From the NCBI GenBank assembly GCA_036346405.1, contig CM070566.1, forward strand, positions 46,473,452-46,537,451: a DNA stretch of 64,000 bases, given 5' to 3'. The stretch is from Phyllostachys edulis. Its lineage: Eukaryota; Streptophyta; Magnoliopsida; Poales; Poaceae. This document shows positions 46,770 to 57,869 of this stretch, one piece after another. Made by a program: the position numbers and the translations under genes. The stretch's first letter is position 1; each line of letters opens with the position of its first letter. The notes beneath the pieces are model-generated. The model did no database searches, was not told where the DNA came from, and was given only the letters and a program-made list of their open reading frames with translations.

Positions 46770-47160
46770 GTCGAGGCGTCATCATAGTTGTGGCTGCGGG
46801 TGGCTGAAAAAAGACACTCTTATCGTACGAGTGTCTTTTGCAGTGTCACCGTATGCCACAACCGTCGGCGACGAGAAGAATGGTGGCATCAGCAGCGACG
46901 GGGAGGGGAACGGAGTTAGGGCGCGGCGCAAACCCTAGCGGAGCTGGGGAGTGACGAGAGTTTAGGCGTCATCGTGGTTGTGCACGCGGTGACGCTGCGA
47001 AGACACTCTTATCGTCACGAGTGTCTTTTGCGGTGTCACCGTATCTACAAACCGTCGGCGGCAGGAAGAATAAGCGGCGTCGGCGGCGGCGGGGAGGAAA
47101 CGGACGAGAGTAAGGCGGCTGAGGGAGTGGCGAGTTAGGCGCAAACCCTAGCGGCAAGTG
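46770..47160. repeat. Duplicated segment with conserved hairpin, period about 189 bp
   Basis: Two diverged copies each contain the stem AAGACACTC / GAGTGTCTT with a 9-10 nt loop (46809-46839 and 47000-47027). Each is followed by TTGC(A/G)GTGTCACCGTAT and ACCGTCGGCG, and ends in GCGCAAACCCTAGCGG. The inverse of the end resembles a minus-strand gene leader. Confidence 0.75.
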
Positions 47161-47189
47161 GGCTAGCTCCTACTTATAAAGAGACTTAT

Positions 47190-47475
47190 CGAGAGCGGTT
47201 CTATTATGGGCTGTCGGTGATAATTATCACGAGCGGTTCCATAATAGAACCGTCGGTGATATGGGAATATCACGAGCGGTTCCATAATAGAGCCATCGTG
47301 ATATGGGACATATCACGAGCGGTTCCATAATAGAGCCGTCGTGATATGGGACATATCACGGACGGTTCCATTATGGAACCGTCCGTGATATAGGACATAT
47401 CACAGACAGTTCCATATGGAACCGTCGTGATATATCATATCACGAGCGGTTCCATAATGGGCTATGCGTGAAATG
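47190..47475. repeat. Internal GAGCGGTTCCATAATAG array
   Basis: Seven or so palindromic units contain ATATCACGAGCGGTTCCATAATAG and its inverse. It looks like a CACTA subterminal region but is not at a terminus. Confidence 0.75.
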
Positions 47476-48285
47476 GTTTTTCTCAAGTATATATATACAC
47501 TTACATGACATGAAGAAATTACATGTTTATATTAAAAAAGCGAAAACTATAATTAAACAAGGTTTTCTAGTAGCGAAGGTAGGTTGCTATCTCCATCTCG
47601 CAATACTTCATAGGCGGCGGTGTCGGCATCGGACGGTTCACGATCATCGATGAGCGAAGCACGAAATCGTCCACCGTTGGCGCTTCTCGTTGAGTGTCTC
47701 CGAACACCATCAATTGTTGAACCAAGAAGAATTGAGCCCATAGGCTCTCTTCCCTTGCTTGAGGTTCTCGGCACGTCGACTTGATGCTTCCGCCACCTCG
47801 ATTACACAGTCCAAGTGGCGGCAAGCCTCACGGAGATGTGCAGCGTCGTTTTGGAGGACTACGACGATGACGCGTAAACTTCGCCGAAAGTCGAGATAAC
47901 CCGGAAGACACGGCGGAGGAGGATGTCAAGGCGGCGGAAGGTGGCGTCACTGCTCCGCAAATTCTCCGCCGGCGGAGGAGTGAAGACACTTATTGATCAA
48001 GCGGTGTTCTTCCGCAACCGCAGTTCAACTTATACCGAGAGGTGCTCAGATGCAGTCTGCGGCGGAAGGCCATCGGTCTGCGGCGACAAGGAAGAGGCGA
48101 CTATTTCGTTTTTTATAAGTATGTGGGGATGATCATCTTGGATGGCGGATGATCCTTTTATAAAACAAGGAATAAATTCGGGCGTGAGGCGAAGAGACGC
48201 GTCGAGGCCGAAGCGGATCGATGCGATGAAAGAGACGCATCGGGGCCGGCGCGATGGCGGCGAACACGAGCGCGCCGGCGATGAA
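47476..48285. other. Interior gene-like GC-rich segment
   Basis: CG-rich sequence (47580-48110 and 48180-48285) with several overlapping frames on both strands. None has recognisable domains. It may be captured host sequence. Confidence 0.3.
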
Positions 48286-48595
48286 GAAATTATCACAGGC
48301 GGTTATTTTTAAGAACCGTCTGTGATACTAATTAATATCATAGACGGTTCTTGTTCATAACCGTCTGTGATACTTCACAGACGGTTGTGTTTTAAAACCG
48401 TCGGTGATACTGATTAATATCACAGACGGTCTTCAACATGAACCGTCTGTGATATTCTCTTCACGAGCGGTTTTTAAGCGCAGCCCGATGCCTGAGCGTC
48501 TCTAAACCAAAACCATCTGTGATTGAATGTAATACCGACGGTTTCGGTCAACCGTCTGTGATGAGGCGTCCAGTATTAACCTTTTTGTAGTAGTG

Positions 48596-50961
48596 CGCCC
48601 CCTTCTTAACACCAGCCACGGTAACTTGATACTGGAGGAAGAGGTGCTTATCAGGGTTTTTTATTACCAGTTTGACTTTTTTACGGGGATCACCGGTAGA
48701 ACTAGTTTTGCTGATTATCGAAAAAAAAATTGGCCAAAATTTTTAGATCAAAATTTGAATTTTTCAAAGTTAAAATGTAAAAAAAGTCAAACTTCTCTTA
48801 TATTCAGCAAAAAATCAAGCAAATCCGATTTTTTGGACCGGTTTTGGCTGATTTGGATTTTTACCGGAGGTACCTAGTAGAACCGATTTTGCAGAAAATC
48901 GTTCGTGTTTTTGACCGGTAATTAAAACCCTGTTGCTTATAGGTAAGTATGACTCAAATCTGATCCGTTGATTCTCCCATTCTGGACGGTCCACAATGTT
49001 TGGAACGACCGAACAAACTCCCTTACGTAGCTACCGTACGTACACTTTTCTGGTGGTCCTGGAAAAACAGGCCTGCTGCCCGGAATGTTTAACCCTGCCA
49101 CAGCCATAACCAGGGGTGTTTTCGCCGTATTGGCATATTTCCGTGATTTATAGAAATAGAGTCTTGTTTGTACGGTTATCGTATAATTTTTCTAATAAAC
49201 TGATACGTAGCAATAACCGTACGATCATCGTGCGGTGGAAGAAATGCCGTAGGTCCACCATACGGTCAGGCTGGCCGCCGCATGACGGTGCGGACGTAGT
49301 TGCATGCATGGCTTCTTTTTTATCGATGGTACTCCACGGCTTTTTTTTATTGTTAGTACTCCCTTTTCTAGACTTTTTTTTATTGTAGTAGTTGGTATTA
49401 GTACTTGGGTTAGTGAGTAGCGGGTACTGTCGACAAGCTCTTGTGCTCAACAAGTGTTCAATGAATTGCTTGAATAGGGAAATTTTATTTTCCAATTTTT
49501 ACCTTGAAAGGGCAGGGTGGTCATTTGCCTCCATGTTTATAGTGGCACCACGGGAGTTGCTCAATTTCAATGGCAAATGTACAAAATCGGAAAGCTCTCG
49601 TGGCAAATGTGCAATTCACTTTTATTTAAATTAATTTTGGGTAGAAAGAAGGGAAGGAAAAACCTCCCCACCCTACCCATTAAATATACTGGTTTGCTAA
49701 TTTTTAGTTGTCTGAAATTTTCTTATCCCTTAGTCACATACAATTGTATAGTACAAGTCTAAAATTGCATTATCAAGTGATGTGCAATTTTAGCACAATT
49801 TTACTGTAATTTCTAGTTCTATTTGTTTTTGTATTTGTAGAGTTCACCTAGATTTACTTTTGTCTAGTTTGGAATTTTTTTGTCTTTCTATTTTATAGGA
49901 TTTGCCAAATTTATTTATTTATTGTCTATGTTAGAATATTTTTTTTTGTTTCATTCTTTGTTCTTGGGGTGAGGGGTGGGTTATATATAGGAAGTGATGG
50001 GAGTATGAGAGAAGTTTGATCTCCATCCAACAGTTGAAAAAAGTGACTAAAATTTTGCAAAATTTCAGTCAACCGATGGACAGACAATCCCGACATTCAG
50101 AAAACATAAGCCAGCACACTTTTAGAAAATAGAAGCCAACATTCATGGAGACGATCTCACTCCACACTTCGAATACCAGGTCAGGTAGGGTGACATATGA
50201 ACCATTAAGACGAACTCAACGAAATGCGATATTAATGATTTACTCTAGCTCGCATACTCATCAGCCATTGAGATGGTTGTATAATCTCGTAACAGAAATA
50301 GTCTCCTCTAACACACGAGGACTTGGAGCCGAGGAGGGCGGCGGTGGTGGCGGCGAAGAAGGGACGTCTGCGGCAGCCTCGCGGCTAGCAGCGTCGGGCG
50401 CACAAAGAGCGGAAGTGGCCTCGCAGACGAGAACGACGAAGCAGAGTGCTCTGCTCAACGTCGAACATATGGTGAACGAGGTCTGGACGTGGAAAGAATT
50501 CGCCGTCCAGGATTGGACGCATCCTTCCTAGATTCATGAATCTTCTTTCCTACTTTTGTGTTTACCAATTTGTTTTTATTAGTAATAACAAAATCGGTCT
50601 TTACCCGCATGCTAGCGCCAGCTGATCTTCTATTTACACGCACCAACCAACCCTTCGTAAAAAAGATCACAAGCGTAAGAGAGTGTTGTATATTCGCCTG
50701 TTCCGAGGGTCCGACAGGTATGGACATTTTACCTAAACGAGACCCATTAAGGGGCAGCTGACTCATAAGGTCCATTAACGTAGTTTAGTCATATATTGTT
50801 TATTCTATGAAATTTGCTAGTGCGCGAACGTACGACGGGATAAAGAAAATAGGATGCTTTGCCCACTCGCCCACAACCACCCATTCCTCCTCTCTCTCCC
50901 TCCTCAAATCCAATGGCAAGCTCCAAACTTGCTCCACTTCTGTTTTTGGCCCAGCGTCACG
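48596..50961. other. Intergenic region left of the Mutator-like element
   Basis: AT-rich sequence with A/T homopolymers. A frame at 50145-50531 (plus) has a Gly/Ala-rich middle that fits GC-rich composition rather than a known protein. An ATG in the context CAATGG at 50913 opens a short hydrophobic, signal-peptide-like start that is cut by the Mutator-like element at 50971. Confidence 0.35.
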
Positions 50962-50970
50962 CTCACGGAG
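50962..50970. repeat. 9-bp target duplication, left copy
   Basis: CTCACGGAG, identical to 61749-61757. Mutator superfamily elements make 9-bp duplications on insertion. Confidence 0.9.
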
Positions 50971-51225
50971 GAATTTTTTTTTTGAATAATCTATTTTTTA
51001 TTCGAAATATTAAAAATATTCCGGCATATTTGTTTTTTACAAAAATATACGTCTGTCGCCCAATACTTGGGCGATTTCAATGCAATCGCCGAACAGTTGG
51101 GCGACTGGTTTATGTCGCCCAGGTTTCAACTCGAGCATTACGCTTTTCGATCGCCCTAACATTGGCGGCAGGTCCATCGCCCAACCCTATGGTGATAGGA
51201 GTCCAGTCGCCCAACCCTATGGCGA
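50971..51225. repeat. Left terminal inverted repeat of the Mutator-like element
   Basis: The outer 100 bp match the inverted right end closely: GAATAATCTATTTTTTATTCG, ATTCCGGCA, ACAAAAATATACGTCTG. The inner part is a series of TCGCCCAA...GGGCGA short palindromes that is only loosely matched on the right. Confidence 0.85.
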
Positions 51226-51969
51226 TAGGAGCCCCCATTTGCTTTTTCCCTTTTAATTATTGTTTAATTCAGTTGTAATGAATATTACATTTGGTAGGTT
51301 AATTAAATTTAGCAAATCTGATTATATGATGTTATTTGTTTTGAAAATAATAGTGTTGTCACGATGTTGGTTGGTCTGCTTTGTTATTTTCGTACAATAT
51401 CATGGGTACGAAATTTGTCGGACTCATAATAACATTTTGTGATCGTTGTATATTGTTATAGTACGGTAAATTTCATTTGAATTTTGTGAGGGCGATTGAG
51501 ACGATAATGATATGTAAATACAAAGGTAAGTGATATTACGATGCGCGAGGGAGTCTCTCCTCGATGAAGTCGTTCGAGCGTATATGCGTATGTAGGCACG
51601 TAGTCGATGTCGTACTTTATGGAGCTTATACAGAATATAAGTGAAGGGGCTGAGAACGCTCATTGTGATTATGAAGATGGCCTAAAATATGGAGGATTCA
51701 ATGTCGGTGCGAATGGTTCTTTTTGGGATTCCACTAGAAGAGGCATACTTGCAATATAGTCTTGCTTTGATGGGTCTCCGGAACCAGAACTACATTAGAG
51801 TCCGCGTATAGAAGCACGTTACATGGCATGATGGTTCGGCTAATTGCTTTAGTCATCCTCGCTACTACTACGGTACATTGTGACACAAGCATCCGGACCA
51901 TGTAAGTATACATGCCTTTGGGGATAGTAAAAACATGGGGGTAGGATGGGGACTACTACGTAATGACCT
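51226..51969. other. Non-coding left interior of the Mutator-like element
   Basis: AT-rich sequence downstream of the fourth gene. No protein is recognised. Confidence 0.35.
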
Positions 51970-52920
51970 GACCTACTGCGTGGACCGGGGCCATTTTCCC
52001 TTCCTTGCCAGCTTGGCGTTGAACTCTTCGGCGGCCTTCCCTTCCCCTTGTCGCGGGAGTGTCCACGTCGGGCTGGTATATCGAAGTCGTCCATATCCTG
52101 CGATTCCATGATGTAAGTGCACCGTATATTTGAAATTGTGAAAAGGATTTACATTCTTCATAACTCACGTTGTCGTCACGGATTCGCCGAGGCGGCCGGA
52201 TCTGTTGTGGCGGCGGGCTCACCAAGATGAGCATTTCCCTTGCCCTTGTCGCGGGACTGTCCACGTCGGGCTGGTATGTCGAAGTCGTCCATGTCCTGCG
52301 ATTCCGTGATGTAAGGGCACCGTATAGTGAAAATCGTAAGAATGATGTAAATTCTTCGTAACTCACGTCGTCCATACGGATTACGCCCGGGCGAAGCGGA
52401 TCTGCTGTGGCGGCGGTCAACCGCATGAGCCTTTCCTTGCCTTTGTCACGGATCGTGCACGTCGGGCCGGTATGTCGAAGTTGTCCATGTCCCGCGATTG
52501 TATGATGGATGTAAGTACACCGTGCGGAAATCTTCGTAATAAGGATGTAAAAATATCGATAATCGGCGTCGTCGATATGGATTATGCGGGCGAGTATCTT
52601 GGGCTCTTCGGTGCCTCTGAGCAGGTCCGATGCGTAAGGTTTCCACCGCCGAAGTTCTCGGCCCGCACCGAGTAGTTCAAAGATGTACTGTTGGATGAAT
52701 GCTCTGTCGTACATCTCCGGCCGTCGATCCATTTGGAAGAAGTGGCGGCGCATCTCGGGCTGCCATTACGTGGGGATGAAGTTAAAATTTAAGGAATTGA
52801 GCGTTGTGAGGCGAAAATCAATCTGCGAAAGAAACACTTACGGTGATGCCCGCATCGTAGTACGCCCGGCGTGGTGTGCAGGTGTGTGGGTGAATGATCT
52901 CGCCGGTTAGCCACACACAC
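51970..52920 (-). pseudogene. Unknown gene with triplicated exon, Mutator-like element cargo
   Basis: On the minus strand an exon-like segment ends at a GTAAGT donor near 52841. After an intron ending in GGCAG (about 52757) comes a coherent frame: MRRHFFQMDRRPEMYDRAF, FIQQYIFELLGAGRELRRW and SDLLRGTEEPKILARI (52753-52560). Three copies of an exon-intron unit follow, each exon starting after ATCGCAG or its variant and encoding DMDDFDIPARRG-SRDKGKG or a shifted version. The last copy ends AAEEFNAKLARKGKW and a stop (about 51975). I do not recognise the family. Position and strand suggest it may be a distal part of the PMD transcription unit. Confidence 0.45.
51990..52580. repeat. Three tandem exon-intron units, about 197 bp
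   Basis: CACGTCGGGC(T/C)GGTAT(A/G)TCGAAG occurs at 52064, 52262 and 52458 (periods 198 and 196 bp). Each unit contains one exon of about 125 bp and one intron of about 75 bp on the minus strand, with donor GTGAGTTACG and an acceptor in CGCAG conserved in at least two copies. Confidence 0.85.
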
Positions 52921-53334
52921 ACCGCGGATCGGAAGATGTGGTGGTCTTGGAGCATCTTTCATTGAGTTATCTGGGTATTATAATCGATTCCTCTTACGCT
53001 TAAGCCACTTTTTGCTTCTTCAACAACCTCGCGTAGAAGTTTGCCGAAGAGTCCATAGCTGGGTATGTGTTGTGTAGTGTGTAGTGTTGTGTAGAGTTGG
53101 GTTTGGTGCAACCCTCTTTTATAAGCTCCATGGTTGGCATGGTGTGGTTAATTTCATGCAGAGTAGAGAGTCCTGTTTATCAATTCTGAAAAGCTGACGA
53201 GGTAGAGTGTTGTCAAGTCGGTCTGAAAAGCTGGCGAGGCATAGTGTTGTCACCTCTTACTTTACAGTGACAAGTCATGGCTTGCTTTATGAGTCTTGTC
53301 TTATCGGTCTTAAAAGTCGGCGGCGTGGTCGGGG
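52921..53334. other. Spacer in the Mutator-like element
   Basis: AT-rich sequence, with AAAAGCTG(A/G)CGAGG repeated about every 60 bp (53190-53330). This resembles the edge of the minisatellite that follows. Confidence 0.4.
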
Positions 53335-53389
53335 TTGTCAAGTCGATCTGAAAAGCCTAACCTAAACCTAAACCCTAAAGCTGCGCAAA

Positions 53390-53720
53390 GTCTGTCTCGT
53401 TTGGTCTTATCATCGCGCAAAGCTGCACCGTGTGGTCTTGTCATTTGCGCAAAAGCTGGGCCGTGTAGTCTTGTCATCGCAAGAAAGCCGCTCCTTGGTC
53501 TTATCATCGCGCAAAGCTGCCCGTGTGGTCTTGTCGGTTTGCAAAAGCTGCCCGTGTGGTCTTGTCACCGCAGAAAGTGTCTCCTTTGGTCTTATCATCG
53601 TAAAAGTCGCCCGTGTGGTCTTGTGAGTTTGCATCCTTGCACAAAAGGCCCTGTGTGGTCTTGTCATTGCGCAAAGGCTTCGTCTTATCCTTTGGGTGCC
53701 CGTGTGGTCTTAGAAAACCG
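53390..53720. repeat. Minisatellite, GTGTGGTCTTGTCATCGC type
   Basis: About ten imperfect units of 30-38 bp share GTGTGGTCTTGTCA and GCAAAGCTGCC. Two unit types alternate (TTGGTCTTATCATCG and CGTGTGGTCTTGTCA). On the minus strand the units read as DDKTTR-type peptides, so the array could be translated. Confidence 0.8.
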
Positions 53721-53774
53721 CTTTGATAGTCTCCTTTATAAAATGTCTTATCACCACTTGACCCTTCAAACCGT

Positions 53775-54198
53775 GCCTTCAACCTATGGCGATGGCGCGC
53801 TAGGGACCCGATGGCCGGTTCACCAAACCTTCTCCCGAAAGGATGGAGGACTTGGCCCTAACCATCGGGATGCCGAACAAGCGCTCAACCTCGAAATCTG
53901 CACGGGAGGGCGATCGTCGGCAAGCGATAGACGGCCCTTTCGATGGTGGGCGGCGTTTCTTCCGATGCCCATACTGGGGTAAATAGTTTTGTTTATATTC
54001 TTTGGTAATACATCGTCCATACTAACCGTCCCTTATAGCGGATGGCGAAATGCAACTTCACCCATTGGATCGATCCTCCCCATGAATGACTCATTGCGAT
54101 GCGTGGATGTATTGTGGAACCGAATCTTTCATTTGGAGGCACAAATTGACGATCTGAGCGAGCAAAATGGCGACCTCATAGCAACAGATGCAACATGA
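53775..54198 (+). pseudogene. GRF-type zinc-finger protein with coiled coil, Mutator-like element cargo
   Basis: Exon 1 ends at 53978 with GPFDGGRRFFRCPYW, the second half of a GRF zinc finger (G-R-R-F-F-x-C-P). An intron with GT at 53979 and CTTATAG at 54038 follows. Exon 2 carries CNFTHWID, the expected final Cys and aromatic residues of the finger. A heptad-like helix (VLWNRIFHLEAQIDDLSEQN) and a stop at 54198 close the gene. The first cysteine pair is not visible and a single-base shift separates the two finger halves. GRF fingers bind single-stranded nucleic acid in several DNA-processing enzymes. The gene runs towards the minus-strand PMD gene. Confidence 0.5.
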
Positions 54199-54539
54199 GA
54201 GGGCAATGAGGAGGTCGTGAACATAGGAAGTTCCTATGATCCCGCATCTTCTTTGTGCCAACCCTAGTGCATATGTGCGTGCCACTACAACGACAAATAC
54301 CACGCCCGAGTCGCCTAACCGAGAACACTCTATGTGGGTTGCGAGGCGGCTTCTACAATTAGGGAGGCGGGAAGCTCGTGCGTCATCGTCCCCTTTGTAT
54401 GCAATTATGTTGAATCTCATGAAGCATGTAACTAAATGGTGAACGCGTTATTGCGGTTGCCTTTTATCGAGTTGACATGTTGTATCGATGTGTCGCAATT
54501 ACGTTCAATCGTAACGTATGTAAGTAAATGGTGGACGCG

Positions 54540-57425
54540 TCATTGCAGTTGCCATTTATCGAGTTGACTTTTGCATCGAGGTGTCGTGTGCATTAAGCTA
54601 TAGGCGTTGATATGCATTGAACAAACATTCATTATATGAAAGAGTATACAGAAGAACGCAAAAGTAATCCAGGCATCATATATTAAGTGCAAAATATAAG
54701 TATCACATAAAGAACAAATGTACAGCCAGTGCAGTCGCACGGCCCCTACTACCCCCCCAACCGCACCCCCAGCATCCCCTCCCGCGTCGGCACCGCCCAG
54801 TCCACCTCCGCGTCCTCCCCGACGGGCTCGCTTCGGCGCCTTCCTCTGCGCTGGGTGTCTGGGTCTCGGCCCCGAGAGGGAAAGACGGTCTGGAGCCCTG
54901 ATCTGACGAGGACCGAGAGGCGGCAAAGGAGTGGACAACCTTGGTGTCTTTGTGTGGAGTCTTGGCGCCAAAGCCGGCGGAGCGACAGAACCTCGGCGAA
55001 GTGTGGGCGGAGGTGTGGGCTGAGGTGTCGGCTGCTCGTCCACCAAAAAGTCCTGCGCGTCCTCGTCCAGCGCGTCCACGTGATGCGCGTCCACATCGTC
55101 ATATGGCAATGTACCTGCACAGCAAAATATTGTTACTTAATAAAAACGCGCGGCGTGCTGACCAACAGAGACGTGACGTACCCTCGGCTAGCGCCATGGC
55201 GTGTACAAAGCTGTCCACACGCAGGCGTAGCACGGCGTAGTGCGACGCCGCCGGTGTCGGGCGTGCTTCGCCGAGCCACCTCGTCGGTGCGCCTCGATGT
55301 CGGGCGTGTCTGCTCGACCCAAATTTCTCGTGTAGCGTCGGTGTGGGAGGTGGTGCGCTTTCGTGCGGCTGGTGGCAGCGTCGATGTCGGGCGTGGTCCG
55401 GCCGACCCTCCCATCTTGCTGTGGTGCCGGGACGGTAGACGGACGGACGGAGTGTGAACCAGGCTGGAGCGTGCCAACCTCCGGGAGCCTGGTGCACGAC
55501 AACAGGCCGAAAATACGTCCGCTTCTTCGTCAAAAACGACGGAAAACTGGGCGTGTCTCGCGTGTGCCCTCCACACCGTCCGTGAACCTCTGCATACCAC
55601 GAAGTCGCGAATCCGTCGCAAGCTCAGCAACCATGCCCGCCTACATCGAAAAGAAGACACGGTGAAAACTGTAATGGCGGATAACACAAGCGAAATTTTC
55701 AGAGTTGGACGTAACGTACCGCGTTGTGCACGTCCTGCGCTAAATGCACAGGGTACGTGTCCGTCGGTGCCGGGACACGTGGTGCGGGCTCGTCAGCAGC
55801 GAGCACGAGCCTGGTACGTGTCTGCGGAGCGTACTAGCGAATGTACTCGTCATAGCTCGTGTGGTCGTACGGGATGTCCTCCTGCACACGGTCCTGTAGT
55901 GCGTCCTCCCACTGCGCTACCCACGGGCCCATCCTACTCCCGATTCGGCTGCGGGCGGACTCCTTCCTACTAAAGCGCAAGGCGTAACATGTAGTTAGCG
56001 ATGCGTGCGTAAGAGACGACAACAAAACAACTCATATTCCGCCGAGTACTCACAAGTGCGTTCTCGAGCACCGCCGCGCCTAATCGGTACTAGAACCTCT
56101 GCCGTGAGGGCGGTCGTGCGTCACACGATGCGCCCCGTAGTCCTCCACGAAGACGTCGAAGACAAGCACCCTGCGGGTGAGCCAATACTCTCGGTCTCGC
56201 AAGCACAGCGAGGACAGGCCGTGGGGAGCGCGGGAAAGTAACTCCTGAGGCGAGTATGGCTCCAAATAACGCCGTCGCCGTGAGGCGACCGAATCGCTCC
56301 TGAACGGCTCATCGCCCGTGTCACCGTGAACGAACACTGCGAACAACACAAGATATTAGGCGGGGCGATCGGTAATATGAAGAAATTAATCACGGGAAAA
56401 AGTACGTGCCGTCGCCGGCACCGAGAGAGCCCATCGTCGGCGGTCCACCTCGTCTGCATTGTACATCTCCGGCCCGTGCGGTGCGCTTATCGTCAACAGG
56501 CCGTCCCGAGGCTAAAGCGCTCAAACGACCACAACCGCGATGGGAGAGGACACCCGTGAGGATGGAGTTCGGTCTCGACTGAGGCACGACGCACAAGCGC
56601 GATAGGTGGCGACAAATGCGCCGAACCCGGCTGATCTGGGGCCCTCCCCGTCGGTGATGGCCCTGGCGTACGCGATAAGCCTCGCGTCGACGGTGTCGCC
56701 GTGACTGGCTGGTGAACACAGACCCAACCAAACAGCCACAACAAGTACGCCTCCAGGTGGCGTGACACCTGCTGGTCGTCCGCGTGAGGGTCCATCCGCT
56801 CGACCTGTGCACAACGAAAAATATAGTAAGACCCCTGTACGGAAAGGACAGCGCGACACTACCAACGAGCACGGTGTGTAACACGTACCCGGAACTGCGA
56901 CAACCACCGCAAGGGCGGGCCGTGCCTCTGTGCCTCCGGAAAGACGTAGTACCCGGCCGCCAACACAGGTGGGAGGACTCCCTGAAACCTGGCCAGAAGG
57001 TCCTCGCGCCAGTTGTCCGGAGGCTCCTGCGGGAAGGCGGCACCTCCCGCGATAGGGAGGCCAAGAAGCAGGGAGACGTCCTGCAGGGTAGGGGCCATCT
57101 CCCCGAATGGGAGATGGAAAGTGTGAGTCTCTGGTCGCCACCGGTCCACAAGAGCTGTCATCAGGGAGCGGTCGAACGGGAAGCGTCGTGACTGCTCTGG
57201 CCCGGCATGGACGTCTCCGTCGTCGTCGACCGCGGGTGCTGCCGGCTCGTCCTCGTCCGTGGCCTGCACCATCCGGGCGATAGGTAGTAGACCAGCAGCG
57301 CTCAACCTGCGAAGGAACAAAAGGTCGATCTGAAAAGTGCGGTTCGAGAAGATAGTGTGGGCGTATACTAACCTACATCGGCGTGGGTCTAGCCTCCAGC
57401 CCCCGAGGTGTCGCGTGCGGATCAC
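54540..57425 (-). pseudogene. PMD gene, Mutator-like element cargo
   Basis: On the minus strand: LSAAGLLPIARM (about 57290), an acidic insert, SLMTALVDRWRPETHTFH (about 57145), EMAPTLQDVSLLLGLPI (about 57070), and RWLSQFR before a GTACGT donor (about 56890). After an acceptor at about 56808 come DPHADDQQVSRHLEAYLLWLFGWV, a variable middle in changing frames, and APHGLSSLCLRDREYW with LVFDVFVEDYGA (about 56230-56140). Blocks near 55900-55150 are hard to assign. The last exon (about 55117-54560) is acidic (DDVDAHHVDALDEDAQDF), then Pro-rich, then Gly/Arg-rich. The order is that of plant mobile domain proteins. Frame changes within exons suggest decay or base errors. Confidence 0.7.
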
Positions 57426-57869
57426 CTAACACAACATCGCGTCGGCGGCCCGTGGGATGAGGACACGACGCGGCGCGATGTACTTTCGGTCAATGCGCTC
57501 CTCAGAGGCCGAAACTCGATCCGATCCATGAGCCATACCACGCAAAACAACTTTAAGTTAGCAAAAGCGGAAATGAAACATCGAGTGTAACGAATGAGTA
57601 AATTTAACTTGCAAACAAACAAATCAAAAGAGTACTAGGCTACGGGGCGGTCTTTCAAAAACTTACGAAAAAAGTTATAGTACTACAACACTTCAATAAA
57701 CATTACGTGCAACATACGATACATGTCTTACGGCATTACGTACATGAAATGAAAATTGGGTAGTAGCAAAACAAGTTACATAAACAATACAAAGTACAAA
57801 TGACAATGTACATCGATTTGCAATTTCGGTCCACTTTGCACACCGAAGAAGTGCTAACGCAAACCATAG
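57426..57869. other. Spacer between the two main genes of the Mutator-like element
   Basis: Holds the likely 5' end of the PMD gene (57426-57540, GC-rich, possibly an N-terminal exon) and an AT-rich region (57560-57860) that may carry its promoter and the 3' end of the transposase gene. Confidence 0.35.

Larger units (their letters stand above)
44950..48595. mobile_element. CACTA-derived element without transposase
   Basis: The left end is CACTACTACAGAAAAGG (44950) and the right end CCTTTTTGTAGTAGTG (48595). The flanking trinucleotides are CCC and CGC, an imperfect duplication. Arrays of GAGCGGTT / CACAGACGGTT occur at 44968-45290, 47190-47475 and 48290-48565. The interior holds a six-copy tandem repeat, a duplicated hairpin segment and GC-rich gene-like patches (47580-48110), but no TNP2 or Transposase_24. 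The middle array suggests two elements merged or one nested in another. Confidence 0.8.

Noticed and set aside
50145..50531. A 128-codon plus-strand frame with Gly/Ala-rich middle
   Set aside because: No domain, no splice context and strong composition bias; the minus strand is also open.
54729..55687. Long Arg/Pro-rich frames on both strands (up to 242 codons)
   Set aside because: GC-rich composition opens all six frames here. Only the acidic/proline-rich minus-strand exon near 55117-54560 fits the PMD gene context.
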